A DNA stretch of 26,557 nt from Saccoglossus kowalevskii (Eukaryota > Hemichordata > Enteropneusta > Harrimaniidae), in NCBI RefSeq assembly GCF_000003605.2, contig NW_003134342.1:368441-394997 (forward strand), read 5' to 3'. The notes below the pieces were generated by a model, which had not been told where the DNA came from, did not search any database, and worked only from the letters and a program-made list of their open reading frames with translations. Position numbers and translations under genes: made by a program. Below, piece by piece: positions 12,696 to 22,751 of this stretch. The stretch's first letter is position 1. Each line of letters opens with the position of its first letter.

Positions 12696-12860
12696 GGATT
12701 ACCTTCCGTTGGCCTCATTTTAAATTTTAAACCATGTGGGTCCAGTTATGTGGATAACCTTCCGTTCGCCCAAATCGCCATATTGGAATTTTTGGATAAC
12801 CTTTCGTTGGACCCATTCGACATATTGGACTTTTTAGATAACCTTCCGTTGGCCTCATTG
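12696..12860. repeat. minisatellite with GGATAACCTTCCGTTGGCC units
   Basis: Four imperfect copies of GGATAACCTTCCGTTGGCC(T)CAT start near 12696, 12752, 12794 and 12836, with phrases CATATTGGA and GTTTAAA(A)CC between them. Spacing is 42-56 bases. It lies in intron 2 and has no coding role that I can see. Confidence 0.7.
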
Positions 12861-14312
12861 TGGTTTAAAACCTCCCCTTCGCCATAATGGGCCGTGTTCG
12901 CTTGTATGAATTTAGTATTGTTTCAAAATACTGATTTCTGTTTGCATGAAATAAAATAGTTGTCAATGACACAGTAATGTCAGGTTATTGGACAAAAAAC
13001 CCCAAGCGGTTTTCCATGCTTTGTTAAACATCGGCACGTTGAAAATCGGAGATAACCCATGTGGGCCCCAGAGTTATTTCTGTTTCGTGTTTGTATCTGT
13101 ATTCTTGATGCGTATCTGTTGACGACGTGTTTCTCAGTGCGCTAAAAACCTGGTCTTGTTCTGAGACGTAACGTCAGTTGTCAGTTTATTTGTAGTGTTA
13201 AAAAAACATGGAGAAATGCATATTTTTATTGTACAACTCCGTGAAACAGAAACACGTGAACATGGAATAAAACCGAACACTAATAAATAGCTTGTAGTCA
13301 TTTTTCCCGCACTAATAACTTCAATGAATTTCTAAATCATCGGCTAGTTTTTTGTCTTGTGAATTTATTACATAATATTTATCCTTACCTGTCACTTATA
13401 ACGGGCCATATCAATCATGATGTGGGCCAAGATGTATTAGAATGAGGTTGTTTATTTTTGCGAACGTTTATTAAAATTTAACAAATATAAAGATCACAAA
13501 ATTAAATGGATCAAGTGCATGCAGTTATAATATAATACAAGACAGGCCGCCTAACATCATAGTTATTCACAATCCGCCATTATCACGAGAAAACATAACA
13601 ACTCTGGGGACGTAAATAGCGCACCTGCTCTTTAATAGACCACGTGACATGCATACCTTTGCATTCAGTTACCTTAACTCAGTGTAAAGAGTCGTTTTTA
13701 TTTAAAAAGTTAGGGGGTATTAGTTGTTGCATCGTTCTTGGGCGAATGACAGATATGTCAACGTTTATTTTCTACACACACACACACAAAACGCCCGAGA
13801 CAATGGTGTGCTGTATTGATCACAATTCTGATGTATCTAGTAGTTTCGATATTGATTGTAAATACCTATCCAAAATGTGACGCCCTCGTCAATTTGACCG
13901 CAAAATGAACCGCATTCATCTTTTTCACGAGGAAAATTGAATAAATATATATAGTGATTTATGTCGAGAAACGCTCTTCAGATATGTTTACCTTGGAGTC
14001 TCTGAGAAATGTGCTGATCATATCAGAGATTAGAAACGTTGTATTGATTGGAGGGAAATATCTCTTTAACGACCCTCGCCCTAAGCTGAGCCCAAACCCC
14101 ACACCTAAATAAAACGTAATTGTAATTGCCCCGTTTGATAACTATGTGTCTAGGGGCATGTATATTTATAATGGCAGGGTTGAGATTAAAGCTGTGAGTG
14201 AGGGGGTTAAAGAACCAGTTTGAGATTTTCTTGAAATTTTAGTGATTAGTACATGATTAGCTCCGGTAATATGTACAATATGGCGCATTTGATGATGTAC
14301 TCTGACAGCAAC

Positions 14313-14322
14313 GTCACGTGAC
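14313..14322. promoter_or_regulatory. GTCACGTGAC palindromic E-box
   Basis: A perfect ten-base palindrome around CACGTG, the consensus favoured by USF/TFE-type bHLH-zip factors. It sits about 150 bases upstream of exon 3, inside intron 2, and is one of twelve CACGTG sites between 491 and 14320. Function is inference only. Confidence 0.3.
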
Positions 14323-14468
14323 ATTGAAACCTGCAATTAGAGTGGTGATAACAGTGTCGCAGACAGATTTGGATTGTCATGGTAACTTTCTCATTTGGTT
14401 TGAAACTTCGATATTATATGAAAAATGATGACTAAATATTGAATGTTTTGTTTTTATTTTCCCAACAG

Positions 14469-14608
14469 ACAGAAACAGAAGTATACTTTGTAGGAATTTT
14501 CTGCTTTGAATGTTTAATAAAAATTATAGCACAAGGTTTTATCCTACATCCGGGTTCCTATCTTCGGAACGGTTGGAATATTATGGATTTCATAGTCGTA
14601 ATATCAGG
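14469..14608 (+). CDS. Cav2: CaV2 alpha1 exon 3: domain I S2 and S3
   Basis: The exon is 140 nt, begins in phase 0 after CCCAACAG and ends in phase 2 before GTAAGT. The frame reads [20 protein letters not shown] (S2), then [20 protein letters not shown] and FIVVISG (S3). The conserved acidic residue of S2 (FCFE) and the S3 aspartate (NIMD) stabilise S4 arginines in the voltage sensor. GSYLRNGWN is a signature of the S2-S3 loop of high-voltage-activated calcium channels. Length and phases match human CaV2.1 exon 3 as I recall it. The upstream exon ends in phase 0, so the join keeps the frame. Confidence 0.95.
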
Positions 14609-15230
14609 GTAAGTTTTTTTTCGTTACATAATTGTGAAATGTCTTCATCAGACCCTCAAGTTTGCAGAACGCCATCATTTTACTAATCAGTACAATCTGA
14701 AATAAACTAAACACATAAACTGCACACATATGTGCGGCATTAACACGTTCATTCGGTAATTCGATTTCACTCTCAAAGCTAAATACTTCCAAATGCATAT
14801 ATATTCTGCAAGGCTTGTACGTTTGGTGAGTCAGAATTAGTGTCGCGTATTGAGGGCGCAAATATTGTGTCTTTAGTTTCAAGACGGCGAAAACATAAAA
14901 CACATTAAATCACATCAAAGCCGTTCTTCACCATCTTTGAAACTTCTGACCAATTGAAATTCTCTTTGCATTTAACTACGCGTACCACGAGTAGTAGCCA
15001 ATCAGAGATCGCGATTCTTACAGCCACAGGTCAATATGGCGGTCTTGTTCGCTGGTTACAGACTCTTAACCCTTTCCGAAGTGTTGACCGTTTTAATGTA
15101 TTTCCGTTCAGTATACATTCTGAGATGTGTTTAGTCAAAAGCATCTCGCTTGAAGTTTTTCTCAACTACTCGGTTGGACAATGCGAGTCATGGCAGCGTG
15201 GAGGAAGGCCAACTCATTCAACTTGTAATA

Positions 15231-15324
15231 TAGCCTTGTGTACATGTCTGTTATTCCGGCCGCTACGCCACCCTACCCTACACACGGAGTAGCGGTCAGA
15301 ATAACAAACATGTACACAGGGCTA
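15231..15324. repeat. hairpin element with 36-nt inverted arms
   Basis: Left arm 15231-15266 starts TAGCCTTGTGTACATGTCTG. The right arm, 15289-15324, reverse-complements to TAGCCCTGTGTACATGTTTG and onward, with about four mismatches over 36 bases and a 22-base loop. A ten-base near-direct repeat flanks it (ACTTGTAATA at 15221-15230 and ACTTGCAATA at 15324-15333), which may be a target-site duplication. It is probably a foldback or MITE insertion. Confidence 0.7.
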
Positions 15325-16719
15325 CTTGCAATAGTACTTTGTAGCTGTCGTCTGTGTGTTTGGCAACTTATTTCGTGCGGTAACGATTATGTGAGTTCCT
15401 CCGTTTGTTTGTAAACACTAAACTGTTCCCCTCGTTTAGCCGCATAAAAGTGTTCATCAACTAAATTTTCCATATTTTCTGGAGTAACTTGTTTCGATAT
15501 TGAAAAATGCGGTGTAAAGAAGCCGAGGGGAAACAGTGAGTGGCGTGGCGACTATTTTGACAATCGGGGTAGCATTTCCTAAACCAAGATTTAAAAAATA
15601 AGATTTGAGAATTATTACTAGTAATTCATAGCCCTTGTACGGGATGTCGTACTTGTTTACGTTTTGCGTGCGGGCTCTGTGCCTGGTTAGCAACAAACGG
15701 TCGTTCGCATCCGAAAATATGGCACTGTGCGCTGCTGTTGTTTGTCTCCTTTCATTATTGCACACATTGTGCCCAGTTATCGCGAAATAATGAATAAGGC
15801 ATAATTTCCGAGATGAAAATTACCAGGATTTTGTAACGCGAAATAATCATTATCAAACAATTTGTACAATATAGAAAAAAAAAATGGATATTAAGCCCAG
15901 ACAATATTGTTATTATTATGTTAGTGCATTGACCTCAGTCATTGTCCATGCATGTATCATCTGTTATCAGTCACCATTTGAGGTTTTTATGACGTCATAG
16001 CTTATATTATCACAACATAATGTAAACCTCCATTCGCAAGTGAATTCATTTCAACAAAAAACGTCAAAATTTACCTAAATTTGGAAAATTCTGATTGTGG
16101 TGTTATATAATTCCCCACGTCATATAGGATTCGGAGAAGGGTATTTGGGGGGGGGGGGCATTATTGTTCAAATAACAAAACTGCATGTGATACTGATTAG
16201 TCAGTGTGAACCAGCATTTCAATAATGGACAGTGCATCGTATTATGATATTATATATCCATGTTTAATATGCCTCATGTTTAGATTGTCCTTCTGATTGG
16301 CCTGAAACTCTGTCACATGGTTTGATTTGTCATATTGAATTTAATCTATTAATTTTTGGTTTGTTTTCCATATACAATAATAATCTCTTTAATCTTAAGT
16401 CTTAAATCTTGGTTTAATAATAGGATCAGCATAATACCCTGATCATTGATAATGTTACTAATGATATATAGCATGTTCTGCCTTTTTGACAAATGACGTC
16501 GTGAGGAAGGGGCGGGGGGTTACCTCTGGTGGGCGACTGCAAACTATCCCAGTTGATGTGTTCCAGTTTTAGGCTGTATCTTTAGATCACATTCATTGTC
16601 AATATTCTTCTCTCATTCATTATTCTTCATAATTTTTATTTATTTTCTTCTGTTTTTCGTTTCACTGAATATATACATATTCACTTCTCAGATTTGAAAA
16701 ATTACAACCAGTTACTCTC

Positions 16720-16912
16720 GGCGCAACAAAAACATTATCTTTATAAATATTTATAAATTTCGCAATTCATACTGAAACAAGAAGTTTCTATTGGCTGATT
16801 GAATAATGGAACATTTTCTAATGACATCATTATGCGCTGTGCTCATTGATTGGCTGGTTTGGTTCAACTGTCATTGAAATTTATAAATATTTATAAAAAT
16901 TGAGAAATGCCT
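16720..16912. repeat. inverted repeat bounded by TTTATAAATATTTATAAA palindromes
   Basis: TTTATAAATATTTATAAA occurs at both ends (about 16740 and 16880). On each side it is flanked by CAACAAA-like sequence in inverted order, so the whole arms are about 40-50 bases and imperfect. It may be a small AT-rich MITE; boundaries are approximate. Confidence 0.45.
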
Positions 16913-17484
16913 TTGTTGAGAATGGTTTTGGAATGGCAGTTTAAAACAAATATAATTATATTAATAACTGAAATACTCCATAAATTCAAACTGGGGGTCG
17001 CCTTGTAAGTTATTGTAGGCAACAGGTTTGCAGTTTTGTAAGCCTGTAAAATTTCAATTTCCGGTACCACTATAAAGTTTGACTCTCATATTCCCAGTTT
17101 AATTAATTATGTTTGAGGTGCATTATTCGGTTTCTACTGTCATTTTTCAAAAAACTATAATAATAACATCATACCAAGTACATATAGATTCATGGCAATA
17201 TACATTATAAATTGCTGAGTGACTAAATATACACTTTTGGCATTATGAAGATCAGTGTGCGTTCTCATTGATTCATCATTTATTTTTAGTTTGCCAACAT
17301 TATTAAGCTGCACATGTGCCCACTGCTCTTTCTTTTCATGTAACACTTAGTCTTGCATTCCATCGCCCCTACATGTAACTGCATTCTCACTTCGTTGCTT
17401 TCAGCTTTTCATGTTTTGCGTTCTCATTTCCATTCATTGTTTACATTTTTTTTTTCTTGCTTCTTCAATGCTTCATACTGTCAG

Positions 17485-17579
17485 TGTGCTAAGTGCCTTT
17501 AAGATTCCACAGTTTGAAAATCCAGCTATAAGAGCCGTCAGGGTACTGAGACCTTTAAAATTGGTATCTGGTTTTGAAA
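17485..17579 (+). CDS. Cav2: CaV2 alpha1 alternative exon 4a: IS4 with a short S3-S4 loop
   Basis: The exon is 95 nt. It has an acceptor TGTCAG after a strong T-rich tract, enters in phase 2 (one base to finish the Gly codon) and leaves in phase 1 before GTAAGT. It reads VLSAFKIPQFENPAIRAVRV then LRPLKLVSGFE(S). The S4 voltage sensor has charges at AIR, AVR, VLR and PLK. The outermost arginine found in exon 4b (DLR) is replaced by proline (NPA). Human CaV2.1 exon 4 is about this length. An internal AG at 17492-17493 also keeps frame but would shorten S3 and is less likely. Exons 4a and 4b share phases, so one or the other is used. Confidence 0.88.
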
Positions 17580-18106
17580 GTAAGTTCACTGCCTGGATAC
17601 TTCCAAGAGTTGCTCTGCCAAATTTACCCGACTTAACTTGCCCCACCGTTATTTGCCTGCTTTTCCAAGATGCCTACTAACAGTGCATAGTTTTATCCTA
17701 TTCTTAGATCCAAGTCTGCTAGTACACTAGGATGGATGAGAAGCTATAACGAGGGGATTCAGTTACCAGCAAAATGTTACCAATTTTAAAATTGAAAAAA
17801 ATTGTCCTCTGTATTGTACTTGAGAATATTTCGTTGCCTCGATGACATTTTCTGGTTTTCTCCCTTCTCTCGTCATAAGCTTGAGTGCATTTGTGGAGAC
17901 ATCTCTATTGTTGTAATTTCATGTGTATTAACAGGTAAACTAAGTGTCTGCACAAATGCATATTGTTCATTTAATCATTGAAATTGGGGAGCACCCTATA
18001 GTTATCTCTCCTATTCCCTGTTGTGTAAGGTTGAAATTGGCAAGACCTTTAGTAACCCCAATAGTTTTCATAGTATTTTCCCTATCCCTTGTGCATGTGC
18101 TTGCAG
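17580..18106 (+). other. Cav2: intron between the alternative IS4 exons
   Basis: A 527-base spacer with a GTAAGT donor after 4a and a CTTGCAG acceptor before 4b. It is too long to block splicing by simple crowding, so exclusivity would need regulators, RNA pairing or frame-dependent decay. I see no other feature in it. Confidence 0.8.
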
Positions 18107-18252
18107 AGTTATATCGTTTGTAAATGAAATCCAAAATGAAGGAAAGGAATCCGAAGTAGCGAAACCTGGGGCCGCTGGCAGTGGACCTGATTTACGAACA
18201 CTCAGAGCTGTGAGAGTTCTGCGACCACTAAAACTAGTTTCTGGTATACCTA
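18107..18252 (+). CDS. Cav2: CaV2 alpha1 alternative exon 4b: IS4 with a long S3-S4 loop
   Basis: The exon is 146 nt. It has acceptor TTGCAG, phase 2 entry, phase 1 exit and donor GTAAGT. After completing Gly it reads VISFVNEIQNEGKESEVAKP, then GAAGSGPDLRTLRAVRVLRP and LKLVSGIP(S). The last part is the standard CaV2 IS4 with five spaced basic residues (DLR, TLR, AVR, VLR, PLK). The S3-S4 loop is about 17 residues longer than in 4a, polar and rich in E, K and G. Joined to exon 5 it gives SGIPSLQVVL, the usual S4-S5 linker. It is likely the reference form of IS4. Confidence 0.93.
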
Positions 18253-21217
18253 GTAAGTATTGGTTGACCAGCCAGGCCACCCTTAAACCTGACTGTTGTT
18301 TAATGTCTATCAATCTTCCATTTGTCAAGTCTTACGCTATCAATAGTCTGTTTTATGTTACCTCAAAGCTTACATTCCTTCCATCACCTTTATCTTGTTA
18401 TTATAACATGTTTAATGTAATTTATAACATTTCTTTTCAAATAATTATTGTGCTCTGAATTGAGATACCACCTCATAAAGAAATAAATTTAGGATATTTT
18501 TTAGAAAAAATTACTTTAACATTCCAGTATATAGCTTAGAATAGGGATGGGCTTTTTTATCTAGTACTTTTCTGCATTAAGCCAAAATATAATCACTAGT
18601 TAAAATAAATATAATAGTGCTCGACATGAATCCAAGGATTAACAGAAACTCTTGAACTTCAGAACATCTCAATAGAGGTTAAAGACCAGAAATGAATAAT
18701 TTTTGTTTTGTCAAAAAAAAAACACTAAAATTGACTACTATTAAATTGGCGGTGGTCGTCAGGCAGCATGTGTTCTAACTTCATGTAAAAAATGTATTTT
18801 ACACATGTTGCGTTCGTCGCTGTGAATCCCATATGGAACTGGATGTGGCACGATGAACACCGCCCTTTAAAATGTCGAAGATTTGTGTAGTTTATGATTA
18901 ATAATATAATTAATGTTGTAATTCTCAAAAACTTCAAAATTGTACGGGAGCTCATTTTTGCGAGAAAATGCCCTGTGTGGTTGTGCTTTGTTGCTGTTCA
19001 ACATTGCCACATAAATTAGTATATTTGATGTAAATAATCACCTTGCTTATGCTCAGTTATTATCTCCCGCCAAATATGCTAATTATCCCAGAGACTCAAT
19101 ACCAAATATCTTTACTTACCGGTACCATTTATAACTTTTTAGTTTATAGAAGTTGATAGGTGTATCTGGTGGCTGCAATATAGTCGACTGCAGTACATAT
19201 GTAATAAACAACATTCACATGTACAGCTACAGCTTAGCAAGTTAACTCTAATGTAGTAAGCTTTGAGGAAACATCTTTTGTCATACATGTTGAATGTAGC
19301 TCTATATCAATAATTTCTTGCCTGTTGTTGCTAGTATAAGAGATTTTTATTATTTTTAGTTTTTGAAGAAGAAAAAAAGCACTAATGGCCTAACATAGTA
19401 TATTAAGTATTCATGTATGTTGCTTGTTACTGTCTTCTTAATCTCTTTATGAAATGCATGTTTGTAGGTAGATATATTAATAATTTTTTGTTTTGCTTTG
19501 GTAGAAACTGTTTGTTGCATGCTATCTCAATCGCTTATTAAACTTAATTCACTGTTACTGTTATCAACATGTACGTAAACGTGTTTTCAAAACCACATGC
19601 TGTTTAGAATGTTCATGTTTAGTAGATGTCAAGTGTAATTTACACCCTACAGTGCCTTGTTATTGTGGTACGTTCCTTTCTTTTTCCCATTGATTATGGG
19701 TCATTACTAAAGGTATACCCAGGAAGTAGTGTTATTTGCCATCGTAAGTACTAGGTATTTTCTTGTAATTATTCCAAGTATAGGAGACTCTCCCATCATC
19801 CTATGTTCTTGTATTCTCAACAGGATGATTGCATAATTATGTGCTTTGTTCCATAGTTGAGTCAAGTTCAGGGTTTGCTTATTGGCATTAAGATCGTTTA
19901 GCGGAATTATAGCTCCATTTCAAAATATTATTTTTTATTGAAAGATCTCAGAAGTTAACTTTTGCCAATTTTGCAAGCTTTGAGTTTCAAGAACATAGGA
20001 ATGTGAACATTACACAGCATCTTGATCACATCATTTGAGAAATATTATACTAGCTTGAGCAGTGGTCTTTTTTTCTCAGTAGTGAAGCTTTCCCTGCTGT
20101 TCAAAAATGTTGTGCTACAACCATCATTTTTTTCCGGGTTCACAATAAAAACAAAATTAAGTGAACTAGCAGTAAAGAGCAATATTGGCAATATTGATTA
20201 CCATGGCTACTCAATATCAAATGATGTCACTTTCAGATGTTGTTTTATATAGTTGACCTGTAGTTTGTGACGGTATTTCATTATTAATTCAATCTACCAT
20301 TCCACTTTCCTGTCAGGACTGTACTATTCAATTTCCTTTGTTTTCCATTTTTAATAACTCGCATTTGAAGCGGTCTCACGGCGTTAACAAGAATTGAAAA
20401 CTTACAACAAAACCATGCAAGCGTAGATGTTTATAAGTTTGACGTGTTTAGGTCACATGATGATCTTGCATGCCATCAATGAGTTATTGTTTTAAAAAAT
20501 ATCTTAATATTTCTAAGGCAAACAGCAACGAATTGTTAGATTTAGGTATCAGGTTTTACAAAAACAGGTAGGATAGGTACTTTTATTTTTACTTTTAAGA
20601 ATTACATTGTTTGAACAAAACCCTAAAATGTTGTGTATCCTGGTATTTCATTGCTGTGGTGCAACATGGATACTTACAAATGTGATGGTGTGAGGGCGCC
20701 CTTAACGAGAATAATTTTTCAAATCTTGCTATTCCCTCATTCAGTAAACTTAAGTAAATTTGAGGTAAAGTGTATACCTATTAATTAGCTTGTCATCAAG
20801 CTTTCAGCAACCTGTTTTCTTCATGACTTGTCTCTTTGTTTATTACAAGTGTAAAAAAAAAAAAATTAGTAAATCTGCATGATTTTTTAAAACATTTTTT
20901 CTTTAAATTTTTTTTTAATTTTGATATGTAGCCAGTGAGAAGTTATGTTCATTTGGTTCAAAATTAACAATTAGATAAATAAAAAGGTTTCACTAAAACT
21001 TTTGTGAGAAAAAACTATGTGTTAAAATTGTTCTGAATGTTGACAGCTATATCGCCTGTTTAGATAAGCTGGATATTTAATAGCACACTCCTGTTTTAGA
21101 TTGCATGTAAGGTGTTGGGTGTTACAACAACTACAGGTCACCTATACAGTGTAGTAATTCCTTATTAGTGTTATCTTGACCATAACAGATGCCTTATCTC
21201 TCTTATTTTACTTATAG
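18253..21217 (+). other. Cav2: CaV2 intron 4 (~3.0 kb)
   Basis: GTAAGT donor and TTATAG acceptor. It holds a short MITE-like element (18741-18870) and many T/A runs, and is markedly poor in CpG. I see no further exon or RNA gene. Confidence 0.85.
18741..18870. mobile_element. short MITE-like element, copy D (130 bp)
   Basis: TTAA at 18741-18744 and 18867-18870. Left end ATTGGCGGTGGTCGTCAGGC; right end reverse-complements to AGGGCGGTGTTCATCGTG. The core ATGTATTTTACACATGTTGC is shared with the copy at 138-328, so these two form a subfamily. No coding capacity. Confidence 0.7.
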
Positions 21218-21370
21218 GTCTTCAAGTAGTATTAAAGTCCATTCTTAAAGCTATGGCACCACTCTTACAGATTGCTTTGTTGATCGTCTTCATGATTCTT
21301 ATTTTTGCTATCACTGGTATGGAGTTTTTTCTTGGTAAATTCCATGCAACCTGTTATATTAATGGAACAA
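21218..21370 (+). CDS. Cav2: CaV2 alpha1 exon 5: S4-S5 linker, S5 and start of turret
   Basis: The exon is 153 nt, the size I recall for human CACNA1A exon 5. Two bases finish the Ser codon begun by either exon 4; then [20 protein letters not shown] is the S4-S5 linker and start of S5, and [20 protein letters not shown] finishes S5, followed by [10 protein letters not shown]. The cysteine is the first of the conserved extracellular turret cysteines, and NGT is a possible N-glycosylation site. The donor is GTGAGT and exit is phase 1. The S4-S5 linker couples voltage-sensor movement to the pore. Confidence in frame and both junctions is high. Confidence 0.95.
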
Positions 21371-22554
21371 GTGAGTAGTTGTTTTCTTTGTTGTTTTGTT
21401 TTTTTTAAATAAAAATTGCAAAAATATGCAGTGTTTGCGAAAATGATCCGTGCTGCTGAGGGCGCATGCAACAGATACAAGTAGTTTGGAATCAAGTCCA
21501 TTATTTCACTTTTTTTTTTTTTTTTTCAAATCAATTGTACTTGTAACCAACTCTATTCATAACCCAACTTTAAAAAAATCTAAAAATCTAAGAAATTATT
21601 CGATGCGATGTAGAATATGAATGATGTATTTTTGAGAGTTTTGTCACTGAAACATGCCTCGCAAAAAATTATTTTATACGTCCATAAAATGAATCAAAAT
21701 TTGTTAAGCTGAGACATGGAATCCTTTTGTATTTTTAAAAAACATACATTATGCCTATATTGGATAATTCTAGAAAGCATGAAAAGTGCCACTCACACAA
21801 ATTTCTAAAAAAAAAAAGGATTAATTTTCAATTATAAGTATGACTAATTAAACTTATCCTCTTGAGCAATTTGTTGACACATATTTTGTCTTAATTGTGT
21901 ATATATTATTTCAAATCACTTTTTTCCGCAACCACAGCCTAATATGTGTGGCATATCTGATTGTATAAACACAAATATGTCAGTTTCTGAACTAGTACTT
22001 ATATATTCACAAAATCTTTGTGAAACTAAATGCAAAAGCAAACATGTACCTACAAATGTTGCCTGTCTGTCTGACTTGTTATGTTTTGGAAATTTCATTT
22101 TCAACTACTAAAGGAGGTGGCATCATCTAGACACACTGAACATCAAAGTTTATACTGTAATTCTAAAATAATTATACGACAACATATTTGAATCTTAGTT
22201 CAACTTCAATCCTTATTTTCACTTTGGTGAATCATCGAAAAAATATAATCCATTACAGATACTGTGCATGTAAATTGTGACAAATTATATAGTTTGGAGT
22301 GAAAATTAAATTCAGTTAAAATAATCATTAATGTACAACTGAAAAAGCATCACACTTGCTTTTTCACAAAATGTAGCCCTTTATCGCATGCCACGGTTCC
22401 CTATATTTTAAAATCGATTTTTGAGTATGTTCCATCATTGACAATGCTCTGAAATGTTAACACTATCTAGCCAAGACTGTCTGGATAAGAAAAAGAAAAA
22501 AAAACCTGCATCTATACCCTAACTACATATGATTCTTTCTTTTTCCATAAACAG
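21371..22554 (+). other. Cav2: CaV2 intron 5
   Basis: GTGAGT donor and AAACAG acceptor, about 1.2 kb, AT-rich with several poly-T and poly-A runs. I see nothing else in it. Confidence 0.85.
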
Positions 22555-22751
22555 ATGAAGTTGAAGGTGGGAAAGATCCTTTTGTCTGTGGCACTACGAG
22601 TGGCTCCAGGACATGTAAGATGGGTGGCATATGTCAAGAGTACTGGATTGGACCAAATCATGGTATCACAAACTTTGACCATGTTGGTTTTTCTATGTTA
22701 ACTGTGTTCCAGTGTATTACTATGGAAGGGTGGACAGATGTTTTATACATG
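22555..22751 (+). CDS. Cav2: CaV2 alpha1 exon 6: domain I turret and selectivity-filter P-loop
   Basis: The exon is 197 nt, entered with two bases of a codon (AA|AT-type, Asn) and leaving in phase 0. It reads [20 protein letters not shown], then [20 protein letters not shown], then [20 protein letters not shown] and [13 protein letters not shown] contains the domain I glutamate of the EEEE calcium selectivity ring. The three cysteines (FVC, RTC, GIC), with ATC of exon 5, match the conserved turret cysteines. It is three bases longer than the human exon I recall (194), consistent with a variable turret. The donor is GTAAGT. Confidence 0.95.

Larger units (their letters stand above)
7499..14468 (+). 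other. Cav2: CaV2 intron 2 (~7.0 kb)
   Basis: GTAAGT donor and CCCAACAG acceptor. It contains a CpG-rich patch at 8740-9070, a MITE-like element (9814-10119), short tandem repeats (8575-8625; an 18-base GGGCGTGGTTTC repeat near 8685-8715), a C12A12 run (10246-10269), a CCTTCCGTTGG minisatellite (12696-12860), two perfect TGACGTCA sites (10298, 10554) and several CACGTG sites. I saw no further CaV2 exon and no other gene. Confidence 0.85.
14609..17484 (+). other. Cav2: CaV2 intron 3 (to exon 4a)
   Basis: GTAAGT donor. The acceptor before exon 4a is a T-rich tract ending TGTCAG. The intron holds a promoter-like CCAAT plus ATGGCGG stretch (14998-15042), a long hairpin (15231-15324), a G-run near 16148-16158, a perfect TGACGTCA (15990-15997) and a pair of TTTATAAATATTTATAAA palindromes (16720-16912). 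No other gene is convincing. When exon 4b is used instead, the intron would run to 18106. Confidence 0.85.

Noticed and set aside
14604-14903. 99-codon minus-strand frame overlapping the exon 3 donor
   Set aside because: Lies mostly in intron 3, antisense, with no domain; a chance frame.
14954-15292. 112-codon plus-strand frame in intron 3
   Set aside because: No family resemblance, and it runs into a hairpin repeat; compositionally unlike the channel exons.
15457-15765. 102-codon minus-strand frame in intron 3
   Set aside because: No recognisable domain; no support beyond length.
17494-17579. Shorter form of exon 4a using the AG at 17492-17493
   Set aside because: Keeps frame but has a poorer pyrimidine tract and would drop three residues of S3; the upstream TGTCAG acceptor is stronger.
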